Shown here piece by piece: positions 6,804-12,476 of a stretch of 12,661 nucleotides of DNA. Origin of the DNA: CAYGZM01 sp964354365. GTDB taxonomy: Bacteria > Planctomycetota > Phycisphaerae > Sedimentisphaerales > Anaerobacaceae. The notes beneath the pieces were generated by a model. It was not told the DNA's origin. It made no database searches and saw only the letters and a list, made by a program, of their open reading frames with translations. Both the position numbers and the translations under genes were made by a program. The first letter of the stretch is position 1, and every line of letters starts with the position of its first letter. Location of the stretch: positions 1 through 12,661 of the forward strand of contig CAYGZM010000110.1 in the NCBI GenBank assembly GCA_964354365.1, given 5' to 3'.

Positions 6804-7910
6804 TTACGCCTTGTGCTTGGCTTTGAGCCAGAGTTCGATCGGGGTTTTGACTCCTTGAGGGCGGAAAGGCAATTCGACCTTTCGACCGGTCCCGGCTGAT
6901 TGGTAGCCGGCGTAGAGGACTTCCTGTACGACTCGGCCGTCTTCGCCGGTGGCCAGTGGCTCTTCGTCGCCCCGGACGCAGCGTGCGAAGTGTCGCATCT
7001 CCTGCGGGAAGCCGTAGTTCCAGAGCTCCTCATAGACCGGATACGTCCAGCCTTTTGTGGAGGGGGCCTTTTCGACGGCGTAGCCGTAGCCGTATTCGCT
7101 GTAGGTTGGAAGCGCGTTGCCCATGTGCAAATCGGCGTAAGTGACGCCGCCTTCGCCATAGACCTCGATGCGGTCTTCCATTCCGCCCCGGCGTCCCCAG
7201 CTATCTTCGACGAGTCCTACCGCGTCATTGTCAAACTCGATAACGCAGATTGAGTTGTCCTCGCCTTTGGTCTTGTCGGCATGGACGTAGGTTCCCATCT
7301 GGCAATAGACGTTTTTGATCTTGGGCCGACCGAGAAACCAGTAGCAAAAGGCGATGCCGTGACAGCCCATATCCATAAAGACCCCGCCGCCGGATTTTTC
7401 GACGTCCCAGAACCAGGCTGCGTGGGGGCCGAAGTGCTTTTCGCTCTGCTTGACCAGATAGACCCTGCCGAATGCGCCCTGGTCGGCCATTTCCTTGGCC
7501 TTGACGTATTTGGGCGTGAAGAAAAGCTCTTCTCCATAGAATAGCAGGACGCCCTTTTTCCTGCACGTATCGATCATCACATCCGCCTCTTCGAGCGTCA
7601 TGCACAGGGGCTTTTCGCAGACGACGTGCTTGCCTGCGTTGGCGATATCGATTGTCATCTGCGCGTGCAGGTGGTTCGGCGCGGTGATTGTCACCATTTC
7701 GATGTCTTTCTCGGCGAGCATCTTTTTATGGTCGGTGAAGACGCGGGGGATGTTGTACTTTTTGGCAAGCCCTGCTGCGTGGCCGGGCGTGGGCGAGGCG
7801 ACGGCGACAAGCTCTGCCGCATCGGGCGCCGCGCGGAGCGAAAAAGCATGAATATCCGCCTCGAATTGCGAGCCGATGATCCCGACTTTGACCGGTCCTT
7901 TATTGGCCAT
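6804..7910 (-). CDS. cytoplasmic Gfo/Idh/MocA-family dehydrogenase
   Basis: The 368-residue protein starts directly with the Rossmann fold (VKVGIIGSQFEADIH, 7-21) and has no signal peptide, unlike the two exported family members downstream. All three catalytic positions of inositol-dehydrogenase-type enzymes are present: C-E-K-P with Lys100, and Asp180-x3-His184 in MDMGCHGIAF. TITAPNHLHAQ near 74-84 is the typical substrate-loop motif. The likely role is NAD(P)-dependent oxidation of a hydroxyl on a sugar, cyclitol or derivative in the cytoplasm. The start has GGAGG 7 bases upstream, a strong ribosome site. It leads a two-gene unit with the MttB-like methyltransferase, suggesting that one pathway both oxidises and demethylates its substrate; that link is inference. 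The substrate cannot be told from sequence. Confidence 0.9.
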   Translation of the reverse strand: MANKGPVKVGIIGSQFEADIHAFSLRAAPDAAELVAVASPTPGHAAGLAKKYNIPRVFTDHKKMLAEKDIEMVTITAPNHLHAQMTIDIANAGKHVVCEKPLCMTLEEADVMIDTCRKKGVLLFYGEELFFTPKYVKAKEMADQGAFGRVYLVKQSEKHFGPHAAWFWDVEKSGGGVFMDMGCHGIAFCYWFLGRPKIKNVYCQMGTYVHADKTKGEDNSICVIEFDNDAVGLVEDSWGRRGGMEDRIEVYGEGGVTYADLHMGNALPTYSEYGYGYAVEKAPSTKGWTYPVYEELWNYGFPQEMRHFARCVRGDEEPLATGEDGRVVQEVLYAGYQSAGTGRKVELPFRPQGVKTPIELWLKAKHKA

Positions 7911-7972
7911 ACTTGTGCCTCCATTGCAGGTATCATCTAAGGCGCCGCCACGGGCTTGAGCTGCGGATGGGA

Positions 7973-8035
7973 GAAACCCTAAATCCTAAGCACGAAATCC
8001 GAAACAATATCAAAATACAAATGTTCAAATGACTA
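7973..8035. repeat. degenerate heptanucleotide repeat array
   Basis: Nine consecutive 7-base units can be read on the plus strand: GAAACCC, TAAATCC, TAAGCAC, GAAATCC, GAAACAA, TATCAAA, ATACAAA, TGTTCAA, ATGACTA. The first five share a [GT]AA pattern and the rest drift. The array lies between recR and the dehydrogenase gene. I recall similar arrays (STRR-type) from cyanobacterial and planctomycete genomes. Confidence 0.55.
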
Positions 8036-8104
8036 AAACCAGAAGCGGCCTACGTATTAGAGCACGTTTGCGCGGATTTGCACGGTTTTTTTGCGGGATG
8101 GAAT

Positions 8105-8120
8105 GGTGGGCAGGGCCACC
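8105..8120. repeat. short palindrome downstream of recR
   Basis: GGTGG and CCACC form a 5-bp stem around GCAGGG, 33 bases after the recR stop. No T tract follows on the minus strand. It resembles the palindrome on the other side of recR (8780-8808), so it is probably a dispersed element. Confidence 0.35.
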
Positions 8121-8152
8121 CTACGACTTTTGATCTAACGGCGGACGAGGAT

Positions 8153-8758
8153 TTATTCGAGCTCCTGTCTGCCGAGGATTGCATCGGTGAGGATTTTCCC
8201 GGATGCGTATTCGATTGTGCTGCCGGAGGGCAGACCCCTTGCCAAGCGGGTGATTTTTACGCCGAGCGGGCGAAGCAGGGAGCTTATATACAGGGATGTG
8301 CCGTCGCCTTCGAGGTTGGGGTTGGTTGCCATAATGACTTCTTTGACATCGCCCTTTCGGACGCGTTCGACCAATTTGTCGATAGTCAGGTCGCTCGGCT
8401 CAATCCCGTCTAAGGGGGCGATGTGTCCGCCGAGAACGTGATAGACCCATTTGCAGGCCCCGGTCTTTTCGAGGCTGATGAGGTCCTTTGGCTGCTCGAC
8501 TACGCAGATGGTGGACCTGTCCCGGCGGGCGTCGGAGCAGATATTGCATATACGGTCTTCCGCGAGGCTGTAACAGACCTCGCAGCGTTTGATCCTGCTC
8601 TTGACGGCCCGAATCGCCTCGGCCAAGGCCAGGGCATCATTGGCGTTGGCCTTTAAGATATGAAAGGCCAGCCGTTCGGCGCTCTTAGGCCCAATCCCCG
8701 GCAGCCTGCCGAACTCCTCAATCAGCTTGTTTAGACTTTCTGTGTATGCACTGCTCAT
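8153..8758 (-). CDS. recR: recombination mediator RecR
   Basis: RecR works with RecO (and RecF) to load RecA on SSB-coated single-stranded DNA at gaps. The 201-residue length is typical. Visible parts in order: an N-terminal helix-hairpin-helix with LPGIGPKSAERLAFH (19-33); a four-Cys zinc site C59-x2-C62...C71-x2-C74; and a Toprim domain starting ICVVEQPKDL, with its acidic Glu88, and continuing through GGHIAPLDGI and ATNPNLEGDGTSLYI. The C-terminus has the conserved RLARGLPSGS segment. The Shine-Dalgarno sequence is weak. In most bacteria recR follows dnaX and ybaB; here an AIPR-family gene comes directly before it, with a 63-base gap containing a hairpin. Its own promoter is not evident. 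Confidence 0.97.
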   Translation of the reverse strand: MSSAYTESLNKLIEEFGRLPGIGPKSAERLAFHILKANANDALALAEAIRAVKSRIKRCEVCYSLAEDRICNICSDARRDRSTICVVEQPKDLISLEKTGACKWVYHVLGGHIAPLDGIEPSDLTIDKLVERVRKGDVKEVIMATNPNLEGDGTSLYISSLLRPLGVKITRLARGLPSGSTIEYASGKILTDAILGRQELE

Positions 8759-8779
8759 GATCCAGTTTGTACCAGAAAG

Positions 8780-8808
8780 TCAGTGGTGGGGCAAGCCCCC
8801 ACCCCTGA
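8780..8808. repeat. palindrome between the AIPR gene and recR
   Basis: TCAG-T-GGTGGGG, loop CAAGC, CCCCACC-C-CTGA gives an 11-bp stem with one T-C mismatch. It lies 13 bases after the AIPR stop and 21 before the recR start. No T run follows, so it is a poor intrinsic terminator but could separate the two genes on a shared mRNA. Confidence 0.5.
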
Positions 8809-8821
8809 GTACCCCAGAGCA

Positions 8822-10090
8822 TTAGACTCCGCCTTCGTGTTTGAACTTTAGGAGGCGGTTCTCCACTTTGGTTCGAAGCCCACTCCACAACATTCGGCTT
8901 TTTCCCGTCGCATTCGGGTTGTTCCCGAGCTCTTCTGATTGTTCCACGATGTCTCTAACCAGTTCTGCGCCGTGCTTATCAAAGTACTCAAATGGGTCCA
9001 TTGACCACTTGACGGCTCCTTTTCCAGCCTTGGGCCACTCCAACAGAATGCGAAACGAGGCGAGCAAGGGGTACAGCCAGCCATCCGGTAAGACATATTG
9101 CGTTGTCTGGCTTGTTAACGGTAAGACTTTCGCTCTCTTTTGGTTGTCGATGTACCGAACCTCTTTTCGCCGGCCCAATTTTGAATTTGGGCCATAAGCG
9201 TTCATATACTGAGGCTGAAAGTTTATGTGGACATAGTCGTAAAGCTTGAGGATGTCGATGGCTACAGGAGCCAGTTTCTTATATCCGTCTATCCAGTTGT
9301 TGTCTTTGTCTTCATAGAGGTCCAATACTCGTCCCTTGCCAGTGTATGCCACGACTGGGTCCTTATGTTCCCCGTTTTCGTCCCATTTTGGGTGGAACAG
9401 CGTAAGGAGGCCAAGAATTGTCCTGATATCTACCGGCTTCGGTTCGTTCTCACGGTATCGGACTTTTCCTCTCAACTCCGAGTTTTCCAACACATCTTTG
9501 AGCCAATTAAAGCCGTCGCCTAGGTCAACGAGACTGAACTCCTTTACTTGGGCGCTCGTGTTCCTTGCATCGGCCAATTTGATTCTGAGGCCATTGTCGA
9601 TGTCCCCTGCTATTATCTCTATATAGATGTAGGAATCTTTGAACATATCGGGGATTTCGTCCTCCGAGAGGGTAGAGAAGTCGGCTATTGCTGCCTCCTT
9701 CTTCATAATGGCCAAGACTCTATCGGTGGTGGCCCCATCGACCATGCCGTGTTCCTCTTCTGACTCAAGAACGAAATGGAGCGTCCTTGTTTGGTTGTTG
9801 TACCAAGCTCTCTTGGCAAGGATCAAACAGCCCCTGTTCAGAAGGTGGAAGATAGAGGGGTCTTCGTTAAGCGATTCAGCTATGGCCTGTGGAATCCGGG
9901 TTTTCATTTTGATCTCTTCGTGGCTTCTTGGATTGATCTTGTCGGGGATCATTCCATTTGCCAGATCTCGGATCTTGACGAACGCGTGGATCACCGTCAG
10001 GTCGGGACAGTGAGGCAGCTTAATGCTACGGACGTAGTCCTGTACCATGGGAATACGGTACTCGTGGGGAAGTTTTTGTGAAGTGTTCAT
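8822..10090 (-). CDS. AIPR-family putative abortive-infection / phage-resistance protein
   Basis: The 422-residue protein matches the AIPR family (abortive infection phage resistance, Pfam PF10592) by three ordered motifs: FHLLNRG at 81-87, HGMVDGATTDRVL at 114-126 (the family usually reads close to DGGHT), and ARNTSAQVKEFSL at 175-187. A further conserved-looking segment is FNWLKDVL at 194-201. There is no signal peptide or membrane segment. Members are linked to phage resistance, but the mechanism is not established to my knowledge. The ATG at 10090 was chosen for its AAAGGAAA ribosome site; an open extension to 10204 would cross the promoter. Sampled lines of the gene are about 40-48% GC against about 55% in a sampled line of recR, suggesting acquisition. 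It occupies the place of ybaB between dnaX and recR, with its own promoter. No partner defence gene is seen. Confidence 0.75.
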   Translation of the reverse strand: MNTSQKLPHEYRIPMVQDYVRSIKLPHCPDLTVIHAFVKIRDLANGMIPDKINPRSHEEIKMKTRIPQAIAESLNEDPSIFHLLNRGCLILAKRAWYNNQTRTLHFVLESEEEHGMVDGATTDRVLAIMKKEAAIADFSTLSEDEIPDMFKDSYIYIEIIAGDIDNGLRIKLADARNTSAQVKEFSLVDLGDGFNWLKDVLENSELRGKVRYRENEPKPVDIRTILGLLTLFHPKWDENGEHKDPVVAYTGKGRVLDLYEDKDNNWIDGYKKLAPVAIDILKLYDYVHINFQPQYMNAYGPNSKLGRRKEVRYIDNQKRAKVLPLTSQTTQYVLPDGWLYPLLASFRILLEWPKAGKGAVKWSMDPFEYFDKHGAELVRDIVEQSEELGNNPNATGKSRMLWSGLRTKVENRLLKFKHEGGV

Positions 10091-10192
10091 AGTATTTCCT
10101 TTCAGTAATTTGAGCCGCGTCTCGTTGTTTTTGTCTGGTGAGCATCTTGAGACTACGCGCCTGCAAGTCGCGGTATCACACCAACTATTTAT

Positions 10193-10221
10193 ATTATAGC
10201 ACAACCAGGGACAATTGCCAA
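10193..10221 (-). promoter_or_regulatory. strong promoter with UP-like element for the AIPR gene
   Basis: TTGGCA (10221-10216), a 17-base spacer and a perfect TATAAT (10198-10193) are read on the minus strand. Immediately upstream of the -35 is a T7A7 block (10225-10238), like an UP element. Transcription would start near 10186, giving a leader of about 95 bases. Confidence 0.75.
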
Positions 10222-10231
10222 GACTTTTTTT

Positions 10232-10270
10232 AAAAAAATTGCGCCCGCAGAAGGAATTCTCCCCTTTGCG
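10232..10270 (-). terminator. possible intrinsic terminator of dnaX
   Basis: CGCAAAGG and CCTTCTGCG (10270-10263 and 10254-10246, minus strand) can pair with one bulged base around an 8-base loop just after the dnaX stop. A run of seven T follows, but 7 bases beyond the stem, which is longer than usual, so the call is tentative. Confidence 0.35.
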
Positions 10271-10277
10271 CCAAGGT

Positions 10278-12065
10278 TCAGTCTTCTTCGATACCTGTGA
10301 TTGTTGCGTCGAGGCCGAGGAGGACGGCTCTAACGGCGGGGTCGTTTATCAACTCGTTTCTTTTCTGGCCGGTGGGCTTTGTTTGTTTGACGGGTGGCTT
10401 GTTTTCTGCAGGGGCGTCGGTCAGATCGAAGCTCAATGTTATCGGCGTTGAAAGCTGCTCGCTGAGCATGGCCTGGATTTGCTCGATTCGGCCGTTGCGC
10501 TGGCACATTTCCTTTTGCACCTTTGCTGAGGCGGGGAATTCGAGGGTCAATTTGCCGTCCTCGAATCGGCTGGCCACTGCGGAGATGAGCAGGCCTGCGG
10601 TTCCTCCGCCGAGCCTGTCGGCGATAAGCTCCAGGATGCCCCGCCAATTGTCGGTTATTGATTGGATGTCGTTGGCGTCGTGAAGCGTGAAGCGTGAAGC
10701 GTGAAGCGTATCTCGTGCCTGGCATTGCGCATCGCCTGTTACGTCGCCCGTATCCGCTGGAACGCTATTGGTATCTTGTATTGCGTCCCCTCGACCAAGC
10801 TCAGGGCGAGTCTGCGTATCGCGTGTTTCCTGGCTCGCGGCTTGTGGCTGGCGGCTTGAAAACGGCGGTTTGCCGCTAAGGTCGTTTTTTAGGCTTGTCG
10901 GCTGTTTTTTTTTAACGGCGGCTGCAGAACCACCCTGTAATTGCGCCAGGAGCTTATCGACGTTCATAAAGTGCTCGCTCAGGGCGAATCGCAGCAGCGA
11001 TGCTTCCAACAGCGCCCTGGCGGTGTCGCTGTTCTTGATGGACCAGCGGAGCTTTTCGAGCGTGGCGATGTTATAGACGAGGGCGGCGATGTCGAACTTC
11101 TCGGCCAGCTCGCCGGCCCGTTTTCGCTGCTGGGCGGTGAGTATCACAAGCTCGCTGTCGGCGCCGGCGGATTTTATGACCATCAGGTCGCGCGTATGGT
11201 CGATGAGCGAATCGGCGATCTGGACCTCGCTGTTGCCGGCGCCGATGAGGTTGTTGACGCCGGCCAGTGTCCCGGCGGCGTCGCTTTCGGCGATTTTATC
11301 GATGAGGTTCCAGACCTTTTCGCTGTCGGCGCAGCCGAGATACTCTTCGAGAAGCGAGCCGGTGAGCGGCTCGGCCCCGGTGCTGATAAGACGGTCCAAA
11401 AGGCTAAGGGCGTCTCTCATCGAGCCGTTGGCCATTTTCGCCAGGGGCAGGACCAAATCGTCTCCGTATTTAATCCCCTCGGCCTTGAGTATGGATTCGA
11501 GCTGCCTGGCGATTATGGGCGGGGTGATATTGCCAAAATCGAACCTCTGGCAGCGAGATTGAATCGTGGCAAGAACCTTGTTCGGCTCGGTGGTGGCGAA
11601 GATGAACTTCACGTGGCTTGGCGGCTCTTCGAGGGTCTTGAGCAGGGCGTTGAACGACTCAGTGGTCAGCATGTGGACTTCGTCGATGATGTAAATCTTA
11701 TACCTTGCGCGTGCGGGGCGATAGATAGCATTTTGGCGAAGCTCGCGTATATTGTCGATTCCGCGGTTTGAGGCGCCGTCGATTTCGATAACGTCGATGT
11801 CCTCGCCGGCGTTAACGGCAATGCAACTCTGACATTTACAGCAAGGTTCGGTGGTGGGCGCATCAACGGCCAGGCAGTTCAGCGATTTTGCGAGGATGCG
11901 CGCCATAGTGGTCTTGCCGACGCCTCGGGTGCCCGTGAATAGATAGGCATGCGCGACCCGGCCGGTCTTTATGGCGTTCTTCAACGTCCGCGCAATGGGG
12001 TCCTGGCCGATGACCTGGTCAAACGTCTGCGAGCGATATTTTCTGGCTAATACAGTATAACTCAT
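10278..12065 (-). CDS. dnaX: DNA polymerase III subunit tau (gamma by slippage)
   Basis: DnaX is the ATPase of the clamp loader; the long tau form also binds the polymerase and DnaB helicase. From the ATG at 12065 (MSYTVLARKYRSQ, the conserved family start; an in-frame ATG at 12086 is less likely) the product has 595 residues. Walker A is GTRGVGKT at 45-52. The zinc Cys are 64, 75, 78 and 81. Walker B is YIIDEVHML with D128-E129. Sensor 1 lies in FATTEPNKV and the arginine finger in SRCQRF near 171. Domain III ends near 375. Codons 385-387 (three Lys) are a run of nine A, a likely slippage site. After this comes a linker of about 65 residues with 7-base repeats, then a C-terminal tau domain. 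The gene lies just downstream of ffs and has no visible Shine-Dalgarno sequence; its leader is heptamer repeat. The gene identity is secure. Confidence 0.97.
   Translation of the reverse strand: MSYTVLARKYRSQTFDQVIGQDPIARTLKNAIKTGRVAHAYLFTGTRGVGKTTMARILAKSLNCLAVDAPTTEPCCKCQSCIAVNAGEDIDVIEIDGASNRGIDNIRELRQNAIYRPARARYKIYIIDEVHMLTTESFNALLKTLEEPPSHVKFIFATTEPNKVLATIQSRCQRFDFGNITPPIIARQLESILKAEGIKYGDDLVLPLAKMANGSMRDALSLLDRLISTGAEPLTGSLLEEYLGCADSEKVWNLIDKIAESDAAGTLAGVNNLIGAGNSEVQIADSLIDHTRDLMVIKSAGADSELVILTAQQRKRAGELAEKFDIAALVYNIATLEKLRWSIKNSDTARALLEASLLRFALSEHFMNVDKLLAQLQGGSAAAVKKKQPTSLKNDLSGKPPFSSRQPQAASQETRDTQTRPELGRGDAIQDTNSVPADTGDVTGDAQCQARDTLHASRFTLHDANDIQSITDNWRGILELIADRLGGGTAGLLISAVASRFEDGKLTLEFPASAKVQKEMCQRNGRIEQIQAMLSEQLSTPITLSFDLTDAPAENKPPVKQTKPTGQKRNELINDPAVRAVLLGLDATITGIEED
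10680..10707. repeat. four exact tandem 7-base repeats in the dnaX linker
   Basis: GTGAAGC occurs four times in a row on the plus strand. Because 7 is not a multiple of 3, it is read in successive frames and encodes T-L-H-A-S-R-F-T-L-H in the tau linker. Confidence 0.9.
10810..10858. repeat. degenerate heptanucleotide array in the dnaX linker
   Basis: On the minus strand seven consecutive units read CAAGCCG, CCAGCCA, CAAGCCG, CGAGCCA, GGAAACA, CGCGATA, CGCAGAC. The first four are clearly related. A CCCTCGACCAAGCTCAGGG segment (10788-10806), which resembles another widespread short repeat, follows, and weaker 7-base periodicity can be traced to 10707. Confidence 0.55.
10905..10913 (-). other. 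A9 slippery tract in dnaX with stops in both other frames
   Basis: The minus strand reads GTT AAA AAA AAA CAG at codons 384-388. Adding one A (or a -1 shift) leads to TAG at 10878-10876 and a product of about 396 residues. Losing one A (or a +1 shift) leads to TAA at 10891-10889 and a product of about 391 residues. Both would be gamma-like, keeping domains I-III. An AGGGTGG lies about 15 bases upstream and a GCGG-CAAA-CCGC hairpin about 25-30 bases downstream. Thermus thermophilus dnaX uses an A9 tract this way by transcriptional slippage. Confidence 0.65.
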
Positions 12066-12100
12066 GGTCAATTGATTATTGATCAATCATCACTAATCAA
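12066..12100. repeat. heptanucleotide repeats forming the dnaX leader
   Basis: Reading the minus strand, TTGATTA, GTGATGA, TTGATCA, ATAATCA and ATTGACC run directly into the dnaX ATG at 12065. They fill the space between the ffs terminator and dnaX and contain no Shine-Dalgarno sequence. Confidence 0.5.
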
Positions 12101-12103
12101 TAG

Positions 12104-12120
12104 AAAAAAGATGGCCGGGT
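12104..12120 (-). terminator. intrinsic terminator of ffs
   Basis: The closing stem of the SRP RNA is followed by C and six T (12109-12104, minus strand), so the RNA hairpin itself may end transcription. Some readthrough would be needed to feed dnaX, since no separate dnaX promoter is seen. Confidence 0.55.
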
Positions 12121-12210
12121 TTACCACGGCACCACCAAGCACACGCTTATGGCTGCTCGGTTCCCCGCCTGACCAAATTCACGGGCTCGGTCTGCATGGG
12201 ACCCGGCCAT
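12111..12210 (-). ncRNA. ffs: signal recognition particle RNA (4.5S type)
   Basis: The RNA scaffold of the signal recognition particle binds Ffh and FtsY to target nascent membrane proteins. On the minus strand the ends AUGGCCGGGU and ACCCGGCCAU pair perfectly, closing a hairpin of about 100 bases, the size of small bacterial SRP RNA without an Alu domain. The apex has the diagnostic Ffh-binding site: GGUCAGG (12174-12168), a CGG stem, GGAA tetraloop (12164-12161), CCG, then AGCAGCC. The apical stem differs from the E. coli UCC/GGA but keeps pairing. A T6 tract follows the 3' end. Position directly before dnaX matches Bacillus subtilis (scr-dnaX). The exact ends are inferred from pairing. Confidence 0.93.
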
Positions 12211-12215
12211 GATGA

Positions 12216-12243
12216 TTTATTATTTACTATTTGCCACTTGCCA
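12216..12243. repeat. four heptanucleotide repeats upstream of ffs
   Basis: The minus strand reads TGGCAAG, TGGCAAA, TAGTAAA, TAATAAA in exact 7-base register just before the mature ffs 5' end. The array would be transcribed as part of an ffs leader that has to be trimmed. Confidence 0.55.
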
Positions 12244-12277
12244 ACGGCTATTGATCACCACATCACGACCAGCCGAC

Positions 12278-12306
12278 AGTATAGCAGGGGGGGGCGGGAT
12301 TTTCCA
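12278..12306 (-). promoter_or_regulatory. promoter of ffs (and possibly dnaX)
   Basis: TATACT (12283-12278, minus strand) is a good -10. A 17-base spacer containing eight consecutive C leads to TGGAAA (12306-12301), a 4/6 -35. The predicted start near 12271 lies about 60 bases before the mature SRP RNA end, so 5' processing (RNase P in E. coli) would be needed. Confidence 0.5.
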
Positions 12307-12381
12307 GAAAAAGATTGGCGATTGACGAATTTTGCGGGCGGCGGAGCAGAAAAATCCTCAAATAAATTTGCGCCGGGGAGC

Positions 12382-12410
12382 TTGACAGGGGCAAGACAAT
12401 ATCCTATTGA
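12382..12410 (+). promoter_or_regulatory. promoter of the ferredoxin gene
   Basis: A perfect TTGACA (12382-12387) is 17 bases before TATTGA (12405-12410), a weak -10. Orientation and distance fit the ferredoxin start at 12477. It is divergent from the ffs promoter about 80 bases away. Confidence 0.45.
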
Positions 12411-12476
12411 CTATGCGATAAGCCCGTAGAACGATGGGGAATCGGTTGTTGACGGTCAATCAGAAGGAGATTCGAT

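Noticed and set aside
5945..6826. A 293-codon plus-strand open frame
   Set aside because: It is antisense to the MttB-like gene, has no ribosome site and no recognisable domain.
6776..7159. N-terminal extension of the methyltransferase frame
   Set aside because: It overlaps the end of the dehydrogenase gene in another frame, and MttB-family similarity begins only at the ATG at 6775.
7973..8035. The heptamer array as a CRISPR
   Set aside because: Units are 7 bases with no spacers and no 20-40-base repeat, and no cas gene is present.
10501..10520. A sigma-54-like TGGCAC...TTGC sequence inside dnaX
   Set aside because: The spacing between the two halves is too long for a -24/-12 promoter and it lies within coding sequence.
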